Below, piece after piece: positions 1 to 3,937 of a DNA stretch of 8,546 nt (position 1 is its first letter; every line of letters starts with the position of its first letter). The position numbers were made by a program, and so were the translations under genes. Source of the stretch: an uncultured Oscillospiraceae bacterium (GTDB lineage: Bacteria; Bacillota; Clostridia; Oscillospirales; Oscillospiraceae); the NCBI GenBank assembly GCA_934661735.1, contig CAKUJN010000082.1:1-8546 (forward strand), given 5' to 3'. The notes beneath the pieces were generated by a model. That model made no database searches. It was not told the origin of the DNA and was given only the letters and a program-made list of their open reading frames with translations.

Positions 1-245
1 AGCTCATACCACGTTTGCAGCCATGTGCCGAGCGTGTACTCGTCTGCCCGACGCACATCGACAGTTTCCGCTTCCGCAACCGCCTTTGCCAGCTTCTCTT
101 TCACTTCTGCCTGCGTCTTGCCGAGGACGTTCTTAATCAGTCGCTTACCGGTCTTTTCGTCATATCCGGCTGTGTATCGCCCTTCCCAGCGTCCGTCTTT
201 CCGCTTTCGGATGTTCCCTTCCCCATTTGCTCGTTTCTTTGCCAT
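1..245 (-). CDS. Site-specific tyrosine integrase, N-terminal part (cut by window edge)
   Basis: The minus strand encodes about 81 residues starting MAKKRANGEGNIRKRKDGRW and running off the left edge. The opening (basic residues, then GEGNIRKRKDGRWEGR, a three-strand pattern with YTAGYDEKTGKR) is the AP2-like arm-DNA-binding domain of Tn916/phage-type tyrosine recombinases. It is followed by a helix rich in Lys and Glu (KTQAEVKEKLAKAVAEAE) and the start of the core-binding domain (LGTWLQTWYEL). The catalytic R-H-R-Y residues would lie outside the window, so activity cannot be judged. The ATG at 245 is preceded by a strong AAGGAGG site about 7 bases upstream. In the family this enzyme excises and integrates a mobile element together with a small excisionase, and one lies just upstream here. 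The family assignment is firm; the element type is not known. Confidence 0.9.
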   Translation of the reverse strand, partial: MAKKRANGEGNIRKRKDGRWEGRYTAGYDEKTGKRLIKNVLGKTQAEVKEKLAKAVAEAETVDVRRADEYTLGTWLQTWYE

Positions 246-265
246 GTCTGTGCCTCCTTCGTTTT

Positions 266-346
266 GGTAGCACAAACAACTACCACAGAACCGGCACAAA
301 GTCTACTGATTTTTTCGGAAGATCGGAATATTTTTATCCGGTTCTG
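266..346. repeat. Inverted repeats in the integrase leader
   Basis: Two dyads lie between the integrase start and the truncated gene upstream. CAGAACCGG at 286-294 is matched by CCGGTTCTG at 338-346 (9 bp, perfect). A smaller pair, GGTAG at 266-270 and CTACC at 280-284, sits just before the ribosome site. They could be RNA hairpins limiting integrase expression or protein binding sites. The sequence shows only the symmetry. The AT-rich stretch between them holds no gene that I recognise. Confidence 0.45.
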
Positions 347-420
347 CACACATCGAAAATCCTTATTCTTTGTTTACTGCGGCGCAGTTTTTGCGCTCCG
401 GTGTTAAAATATAAAAGCGC

Positions 421-570
421 TCAAATGTGGAATGTCTGCCTGTCCTCGCAGAACAGCAGGTAGGCGTAGATCGCGATCTCTGCTGCGCTCAGACCCAGCG
501 AGAAAATCTCCTTCGGCAGTGGGAAGTAGTCCTTGACCGGATCGCGTGTCGGCCAGAGACTGCGCTTCAC
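421..570 (-). pseudogene. Truncated helix-turn-helix element protein (49 aa)
   Basis: The reading frame starts at GTG 570, overlapping the TGA of the excisionase-like gene in a GTGA arrangement that implies translational coupling. It encodes KRSLWPTRDPVKDYFPLPKE, then IFSLGLSAAEIAIYAYLLFCEDRQTFHI and a stop. The opening (SLWPTRDPVKDYFPLPKEIFSLGL, then AAEIAIYAYLL and CEDR) is typical of replication-type helix-turn-helix proteins found beside integrases in Clostridia elements. Those normally continue for many more residues through the recognition helix (PSYKTIG-like). Here the frame stops right after the CEDRQTFH segment, and the DNA beyond turns AT-rich and unrelated. I read it as a 3' deletion. 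A genuinely short protein is possible but less likely. Recognition rests on memory of the family, not on a search. Confidence 0.6.
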
Positions 571-776
571 TCTGCCACTCCTGTGTGCTGCTCCACCCAG
601 CGGATGAACGCCTCTTTTGGCACGACGATTCGATTACCGATCCGCAGCGCAGGGAAATCTTTTTCGTGCATCAGCTCATAGCTGCTGGACGGCGCGATGC
701 CCAGCATCTTTGCCACTGTTGCCGCATTCAGGAACAGCGGCAGTTCGTCATAATTCTTGTAGATTGATTCTTTCAT
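567..776 (-). CDS. Excisionase-like helix-turn-helix DNA-binding protein
   Basis: This is a 69-residue protein beginning MKESIYKNYDELPLFLNAAT. It has the MerR-like/excisionase winged-helix layout: LFLNAATVAKMLGIAPSSSY forms the helix-turn-helix, and a short wing ALRIGNRIVVPKEAFIRWVEQH closes with the usual (R)IPKEAFxxW-type segment. The length matches Tn916-Xis-type and DUF3853/HTH_17 proteins. ATG 776 follows a strong AAAGGAGGACAAC ribosome site. The gene overlaps the next reading frame by GTGA and lies about 320 bp upstream of the integrase on the same strand, the usual xis-int order. In such elements the protein bends arm DNA to favour excision over integration and can regulate int. Whether it does so here is inferred from context. 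Confidence 0.82.
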   Translation of the reverse strand: MKESIYKNYDELPLFLNAATVAKMLGIAPSSSYELMHEKDFPALRIGNRIVVPKEAFIRWVEQHTGVAE

Positions 777-1016
777 GTTGTCCTCCTTTGTTTGTAGTTA
801 CTATTCTCGTTTGATTTCGTCTTTTCTGAAAAAACACCTCCTACCCTTTATCCGTATTCAGAGGGCTTTTGTACCAAACTTTTTCAATAAATTTGTCCGT
901 CACAAAAATCCTCTCATTACTAGTAGGGATAAAAATCGCAGTTTTGACAGCCTGTTTTCAAAAAATTCAGAAATTTTTTCGCCGTTCAAAACATCCCCAT
1001 ATTTAATCCGACGCTA
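777..1016. other. AT-rich element flank without a recognised gene, ending at a composition break
   Basis: About 240 bp upstream of the excisionase-like gene are AT-rich with many A and T runs, unlike the GC-rich DNA from about 1017 on. They contain a loose inverted pair, TTTATCCGTA at 847-856 and TAGGGATAAA at 924-933 (one mismatch), which might be recombinase or regulator sites. A minus-strand open frame (841-957) has no convincing start. I see no clear -35/-10 pair. The change in base composition near 1005-1017 is a candidate element/host junction. No flanking direct repeat can be checked because the other end of the element is outside the window. Confidence 0.4.
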
Positions 1017-1223
1017 GCGGGCTCCGTCTTTGCCGTGACCGCAGAGCTGCCCGTCATCTGGATGACCGTCGTGCTGGGGGCGCTGGGCTTCGCCCTCTGG
1101 GGGGCGGCGTACTTCGGCTACAAATGGGCCAAGCGCCGCCGGATAGAGAAAGTCGCGCCGCTGATTGACGCCAAATACGACGAAGCCTATGCCGTCTGCG
1201 AAAAGGCGCAGCAGCTTTTATAA
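1017..1223 (+). pseudogene. C-terminal membrane tail of an interrupted gene
   Basis: A coding-like GC-rich frame reads AGSVFAVTAELPVIWMTVVL and onward, then one hydrophobic helix (about 1047-1112), a basic stop-transfer segment (KWAKRRR) and a short helical tail ending EAYAVCEKAQQLL. The frame stays open upstream to 948, but there the encoded sequence becomes low-complexity and AT-rich. There is no ATG; the only possible start in the frame is GTG 1035, without a ribosome site. A terminator hairpin begins 16 bases after the stop. Together this looks like the genuine 3' end of a membrane-anchored protein whose 5' part was displaced by the element at left. I do not recognise the parent protein. 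A small standalone membrane protein from GTG 1035 is the alternative. Confidence 0.5.
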
Positions 1224-1238
1224 CCGAACAAGATACAA

Positions 1239-1268
1239 CGCCGTGTGCAAAAAAGCACACGGCGCTTT
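1239..1268 (+). terminator. Hairpin terminator after the membrane fragment
   Basis: A perfect 10-bp stem, CGCCGTGTGC (1239-1248) and GCACACGGCG (1255-1264), encloses an A6 loop and is followed by CTTT. It sits directly after the stop at 1223, as an intrinsic terminator would. Its stem is identical to that of the hairpin at 1506-1530, so the two also act as flanking copies of the array between them. Confidence 0.65.
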
Positions 1269-1530
1269 AGTCTGTCGAAAAAGCCTCGCAGAGTTTCGCC
1301 GCCGCAGCGGCGAAATTGATTCGAATCATTTTCTGCGGCGGCGTGTACGTCGCAGAAAATATACTGCGCCCTGCAAGTGTGGAATTTGTGCGCTCGTAGC
1401 GCACAAATTATGCGCGCGGCAGGGTGTAAGCCCTCTCAAACGGAAACCCAGCGAAGCGGTTTTCGTTTGAAAGCGTGTCAAAAACACTTTTTTGACACGC
1501 TCCAGCGCCGTGTGCAAAACGCACACGGCG
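1239..1530. repeat. Array of consecutive inverted repeats (multi-hairpin element)
   Basis: Nearly every base in this gene-free stretch belongs to a stem. In order: CGCCGTGTGC/GCACACGGCG (1239-1264); TTTCGCCGC/GCGGCGAAA, 4-base loop (1294-1315); palindrome TGATTCGAATCA (1317-1328); ATTTTCTGCG/CGCAGAAAAT (1328-1360); CCCTGC/GCAGGG (1369-1374, 1419-1424) enclosing AATTTGTGCGCT/AGCGCACAAATT with a 3-base loop (1383-1409); TCAAACGGAAACC/GGTTTTCGTTTGA with one wobble (1436-1470); AGCGTGTCAAAAA/TTTTTGACACGCT (1472-1501); and a second CGCCGTGTGC/GCACACGGCG (1506-1530). The first and last stems are the same sequence, so they are also terminal repeats. It could be a nonautonomous repetitive element, a structured RNA, or a stack of terminators. 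The stems are seen directly; the role is not known. Confidence 0.75.
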
Positions 1531-1540
1531 TTTTTCTTTT
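1506..1540 (+). terminator. Hairpin terminator with T-tract
   Basis: A 10-bp stem, CGCCGTGTGC (1506-1515) and GCACACGGCG (1521-1530), with loop AAAAC is followed by TTTTTCTTTT, a strong intrinsic terminator for rightward transcription. It closes the hairpin array and lies before the permease-like gene, insulating it from upstream reading. Confidence 0.75.
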
Positions 1541-1584
1541 TCATATTTCAGAAACACAGCTCCAACATTCCGCAAACAGTCAAC

Positions 1585-1593
1585 TGGTATGAT
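1585..1593 (+). promoter_or_regulatory. Possible extended -10 promoter for the permease-like gene
   Basis: TGGTATGAT at 1585-1593 fits an extended -10 element (TGnTATGAT), 35 bases before the ATG at 1628. No good -35 hexamer is found at the correct distance. Offered only as the best candidate between the terminator at 1540 and the gene. Confidence 0.3.
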
Positions 1594-1627
1594 CTTGTCA
1601 GAAATCAACGAGAGAGGCTGATGCGAT

Positions 1628-2068
1628 ATGAAGTGCGAAAAGATGAATGTGAAAAAGCTGCTGACGGACGCCGCGTTTTTGTTCTTGGTCGGGTCGCTGA
1701 TTGGGTGGCTCTATGAGGTCGGGCTGCATCTGGTCAAGGACGGCGTGTTTGTCAACCGCGGGATGCTGCACGGGCCGTGGGTGTCGATCTACGGGCTGGG
1801 CTGCCTGATGATGGTGCTACTGAAAAGGTTTATCGGTAATCGTCCGGCTCTCTTCTTCGGCGTCAGCGTTCTGGGCTGCGGCGTGATGGAGTACACCAGC
1901 TCGTGGCTCTCCGAAAAACTCTATCACGCCCGCTGGTGGGATTACAGCAACTGCCCGTTGAACCTCAACGGCCGCGTCTTTCTCGGCGGGCTATGCAAAC
2001 CTGTCCAATCCCTTTGCGGCGGGCTCTGTTGCGCGCGCCTGCGGATATGCAGCGGAAATTCTGCTTGA
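1628..2068 (+). pseudogene. PF06541-type membrane protein ('putative ABC transporter permease'), 3' end replaced
   Basis: The ATG at 1628 follows GAGAGG by about 10 bases. The first 120 or so residues carry the signature of the PF06541 (CmpB-like) family. FLFLVGSLIGWLYEVGLHL is the first helix, FVNRGMLHGPWVSIYGLGCL the second block, VMEYTSSWLSEKLYHARWWDY the third, followed by NLNGRVFLGG. Family members then run into further helices. Here the frame changes at about 1985-1992 to a Cys/Arg-rich, non-hydrophobic tail (CKPVQSLCGG and on) and stops at 2068. Read in the +1 frame, the same DNA makes a sensible, unrelated C-terminus (next entry). So the 3' half has been lost and joined to another gene's end. 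The family is poorly characterised; the ABC-transporter label is historical. The product is probably nonfunctional. Confidence 0.75.
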
Positions 2069-2099
2069 GCAGATTGAAAAACAGGAACAGAACGTGTAA
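1983..2099 (+). pseudogene. Orphan C-terminal gene fragment joined to the permease-like gene
   Basis: The frame offset by +1 from the permease-like gene reads GYANLSNPFAAGSVARACGY, then AAEILLEQIEKQEQNV and TAA at 2097-2099. The composition is natural for a protein end: Ala-rich helix, then an amphipathic charged tail. It is followed 22 bases later by a perfect terminator. The frame has a stop at 1959-1961 and no start codon after it, so it cannot be translated alone. I take it as the 3' remnant of a second gene, fused by deletion to the permease gene. I do not recognise the parent protein. Less likely, the whole is one gene carrying a single-base frameshift; this would need a PF06541 member with this tail. 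Confidence 0.45.
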
Positions 2100-2121
2100 T
2101 ATCACACGCCTCTCGAGCAGC

Positions 2122-2158
2122 AATCCCCGCCGTTTCCATGGAAACGGCGGGGATTTTT
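2122..2158 (+). terminator. Perfect palindromic intrinsic terminator
   Basis: Positions 2122-2155 form a perfect 34-base palindrome (AATCCCCGCCGTTTCC and its complement), ending in a five-T run at 2154-2158. The centre CCATGG leaves a minimal loop. It lies 22 bases after the orphan C-terminal fragment, marking that fragment as a real gene end. Confidence 0.85.
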
Positions 2159-2159
2159 G

Positions 2160-2288
2160 CAAATCGGGCGCGGCTTTCCCGCGTAGGGCAGAACGGGCTT
2201 CTAGAACTCCAGCCCACGGCATTCCCGTGGCGGAAAGAGAGGGGAGGGCCTCGCCGGTGACGGCGTCGTATCCCTGCGGCAGCTTCAT
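2160..2288 (-). pseudogene. Short N-terminal gene fragment on the minus strand
   Basis: ATG 2288 is preceded by AAAAAGGAGTTCACACCAT, a good ribosome site at about 10 bases. It opens a frame MKLPQGYDAVTGEALPSLSA that looks like a natural protein start. After some 25 residues the composition becomes Arg/Ala-rich, and the frame runs antisense through the terminator at 2122-2158, so the continuation to 1965 is probably chance. I therefore mark only the first part as a likely remnant of a gene that lost its body. I do not recognise it. It reads away from the promoter of the reductase gene. Confidence 0.35.
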
Positions 2289-2321
2289 ATGGTGTGAACT
2301 CCTTTTTGATGAACTGACGGC

Positions 2322-2350
2322 TTGACTGTTGGAGCTGTGTTTGCTATGCT
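2322..2350 (+). promoter_or_regulatory. Sigma-A-type promoter of the reductase gene
   Basis: TTGACT (2322-2327) and TATGCT (2345-2350) are separated by exactly 17 bases. Transcription would begin near 2357, giving a leader of about 135 bases before the ATG at 2493. Confidence 0.65.
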
Positions 2351-2351
2351 T

Positions 2352-2371
2352 CGGTTAGAGCCTACTAACCG
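2352..2371. promoter_or_regulatory. Operator-like dyad at the transcription start
   Basis: CGGTTAG (2352-2358) and CTAACCG (2365-2371) form a perfect 7-bp inverted repeat with a 6-base gap. It begins one base after the -10 element and so covers the predicted start point, where a repressor would block initiation. It could also act as an RNA hairpin at the 5' end of the message. No neighbouring regulator obviously matches it. Confidence 0.45.
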
Positions 2372-2421
2372 GAACAAAAGCGATCGTTCCACAGGAATTC
2401 CGGCAATATCGGGCGGCGTTT

Positions 2422-2438
2422 CCTGCCGGAGCGGCAGG
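2422..2438 (+). repeat. Short GC-rich hairpin in the leader
   Basis: CCTGCCG (2422-2428) and CGGCAGG (2432-2438) flank a GAG loop. There is no T-run after it, so it is not a standard terminator. It may shape or protect the leader RNA of the reductase gene. Confidence 0.4.
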
Positions 2439-2492
2439 CATAGGGCGGGATCATAAAAACGGATTATATTTTCGAAAAGAGGAGATTCTGTT

Positions 2493-3416
2493 ATGAAAAT
2501 TCTGGTGTTCGGCGCGGGTGTGCTCGGCTGCAATCTGGCAAAGAACCTGTTCCGCGCGGGAAAGGACGTCACGCTGCTGGCGCGGGGAAAATGGGCGGAG
2601 GAGATTCGGAAGAACGGCCTGCGGATCAAGGACAAGTTTTCGCCCCGTGTGTCGGTCAGCCGGATTCCGGTTGTGAGCGAGCTGCGGCCGGAGGATACAT
2701 ACGATGTGATTTTCGTCGTCATGCGCTATACGCAGCTGGATTCGATTCTGGATACGCTGCGGGCAAACGGGACAAAGAACATTGTGCTCGTGGGCAACAA
2801 CGTGCGCGCAAGGGCGATTTCGGCCGCGCTGCCGGAGAAGAATGTCCTGTTCGCCTTTGCGCTTTCGGCGGGGCATCGTGAGGCGGACCGCGTAGCGTCC
2901 ATTGACCTCAAAAAAATCACCATCGGCCAGCTTTCGGACGGACATTCCAATGAGCAGCTGATCGGTCAGATTTTCAGCGGCACAAAATACAGGGTGGTCT
3001 ATGAGCCGGATATGGAGGACTATCTTCTCTGCCATGCGGCGTTCGTGATGCCGGCGGCCTTTGCCTGCTATAAAACGGACGGCGATCTGAAAAAGCTCAA
3101 GGGCAACACGGCATACCTGAACCGGATGATCGACGCCAATATTGAGGGCTACCGCGCCATAAAAAACGCCGGACATCAGATTCTGCCGAAGGATGATGCG
3201 GACTTTGAGGGGGCGGCGTATCGCAAAACCTGTCTGCGCTTCTTCAAGCTCATGTGCGCGACGAGCCTTGGAAAAATCTGCGCCTCCGACCACGCCATGA
3301 ACGCGATTGACGAAATGGGCGCGCTGAATCGGGATCTGAAGCAGTTCTTCGACGAAAACGGCGCGGAATATCCGGCGTGGAAGGCGCTTGAAAAAGAGGC
3401 GGGGAAGTACCTGTAA
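2493..3416 (+). CDS. Ketopantoate reductase-like NAD(P)-dependent oxidoreductase
   Basis: This 307-residue protein starts MKILVFGAGVLGCNLAKNLF. Residues 7-12 (GAGVLG) are a dinucleotide-binding Rossmann loop, followed by GKDVTLLARGKWAEEI, as in the PanE/ApbA family. YDVIFVVMRYTQLDSIL and VLVGNNVRA (101-106) match the usual V(K)xxQ and QNG blocks. The C-terminal half is helical and contains the paired MPAAFA and ASDHAMNAIDEM regions. The length is normal. The family reduces ketopantoate to pantoate with NADPH for pantothenate and CoA synthesis. However, the positions aligning with the catalytic Lys and the two Asn (K176, N180, N184 of E. coli PanE) are L178, A182 and M186 here. It is therefore a divergent paralogue with an unknown 2-oxoacid or other substrate, and I give no panE symbol. 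The start is supported by GAGGAG 8-10 bases upstream. It appears monocistronic. Confidence 0.8.
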   Translation: MKILVFGAGVLGCNLAKNLFRAGKDVTLLARGKWAEEIRKNGLRIKDKFSPRVSVSRIPVVSELRPEDTYDVIFVVMRYTQLDSILDTLRANGTKNIVLVGNNVRARAISAALPEKNVLFAFALSAGHREADRVASIDLKKITIGQLSDGHSNEQLIGQIFSGTKYRVVYEPDMEDYLLCHAAFVMPAAFACYKTDGDLKKLKGNTAYLNRMIDANIEGYRAIKNAGHQILPKDDADFEGAAYRKTCLRFFKLMCATSLGKICASDHAMNAIDEMGALNRDLKQFFDENGAEYPAWKALEKEAGKYL

Positions 3417-3478
3417 ACGAAGAATGCTTCCTGTGATTGAGACAGCGTGAGACTCCGGAAAGTGCCGCAAAATTTCAG

Positions 3479-3507
3479 TTGACAAGTGTTATATCCTGTG
3501 GTATGCT
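3479..3507 (+). promoter_or_regulatory. Promoter of the blaI-M56 operon
   Basis: TTGACA (3479-3484) and TATGCT (3502-3507) are spaced by 17 bases, a near-consensus sigma-A promoter. Transcription would start near 3514, about 34 bases before the repressor's ATG. Its -35 is buried in the first operator box. Confidence 0.85.
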
Positions 3508-3527
3508 AGATGTATAACAGATGTCAA
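3479..3527. promoter_or_regulatory. BlaI-type two-box operator
   Basis: Two 15-base arms, 3479-3493 and 3513-3527, are inverted repeats of each other, matching at 13 of 15 positions. Each arm also holds its own small dyad ACAnnTGT (ACAAGTGT at 3482-3489, ACAGATGT at 3517-3524), resembling the TACAnnTGTA core bound by BlaI/MecI repressors. The box centres are 35 bp apart, and the boxes cover the -35 and the start point. This predicts autorepression by the adjacent repressor, with two dimers bound. Confidence 0.75.
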
Positions 3528-3547
3528 CCCGCGATGGAGGTACAGCT

Positions 3548-3937
3548 ATGGAGCACATGCGGTTATCGGACGGGGAATGGAAGCTGATGAAGGCGCTCTG
3601 GCGGCGGCAGCCGCAGACGCTGGCGGAGCTGGTGCGCGCGCTGAACGTGGAAACCGGCTGGAGCAAGGCGACGGTTTTCATGATGCTCAAGCGCCTGATT
3701 GCCAAGGGCGCGGTCGTGATGGACGACAGCGGTAAGCTTCAGAAATACAGCGCGTCGATTGCCTATGCCGACGTGGAGCCGGAGGAGACGGAGTCGTTTC
3801 TGTCCAGGGTCTACGGCGGGAGCGTCGGAATGATGGTATCGAATCTGGTCGGGCGCGGCGCGCTGTCCGAGCAGGAGATTCAGGAGCTGAAAGCCATTCT
3901 GGACGCGGCAGAGGGGCAGGAGGAGCCGCCATGCTGA
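3548..3937 (+). CDS. BlaI/MecI/CopY-family transcriptional repressor
   Basis: This is a 129-residue protein. Residues about 5-72 form the winged helix (LSDGEWKLMKALW, TLAELVRALNVETGWSKATV, then MMLKRLIAKGAVV as recognition helix and wing). Residues 75-125 form the dimerisation part (EETESFLSRVYGGSVG to LSEQEIQELKAILDA). I chose ATG 3548 because GGAGG precedes it by 7 bases. The in-frame ATG at 3521 lies inside the operator, only about 7 bases after the predicted transcript start. Family members repress their own operon and are cut or released when the partner M56 protease is activated. The S. aureus BlaI cleavage point (Asn101-Phe102) lines up with Asn99-Leu100 here (SNL instead of NF). The stop overlaps the next gene's ATG by 7 bases, implying coupled translation. 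Confidence 0.93.
   Translation: MEHMRLSDGEWKLMKALWRRQPQTLAELVRALNVETGWSKATVFMMLKRLIAKGAVVMDDSGKLQKYSASIAYADVEPEETESFLSRVYGGSVGMMVSNLVGRGALSEQEIQELKAILDAAEGQEEPPC

Noticed and set aside
841..957. Minus-strand open frame with a possible GTG start at 903 (20 residues) upstream of the excisionase-like gene
   Set aside because: No ribosome site at proper distance for GTG, no ATG, and no recognisable sequence; could be a leader peptide or chance in AT-rich DNA.
1239..1530. CRISPR array interpretation of the repeat region
   Set aside because: The hairpins differ from one another, there are no identical direct repeats at regular spacing, and no cas genes.
2451..3485. Long minus-strand open frame (344 codons) opposite the reductase gene
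   Set aside because: Antisense shadow of a clearly recognisable gene in GC-rich DNA; the translation is Arg/His-rich with no domain.
3521..3547. ATG at 3521 as start of the repressor
   Set aside because: It lies in the second operator box, only about 7 bases after the predicted transcript start and with no ribosome site; ATG 3548 has GGAGG and fits the family N-terminus.
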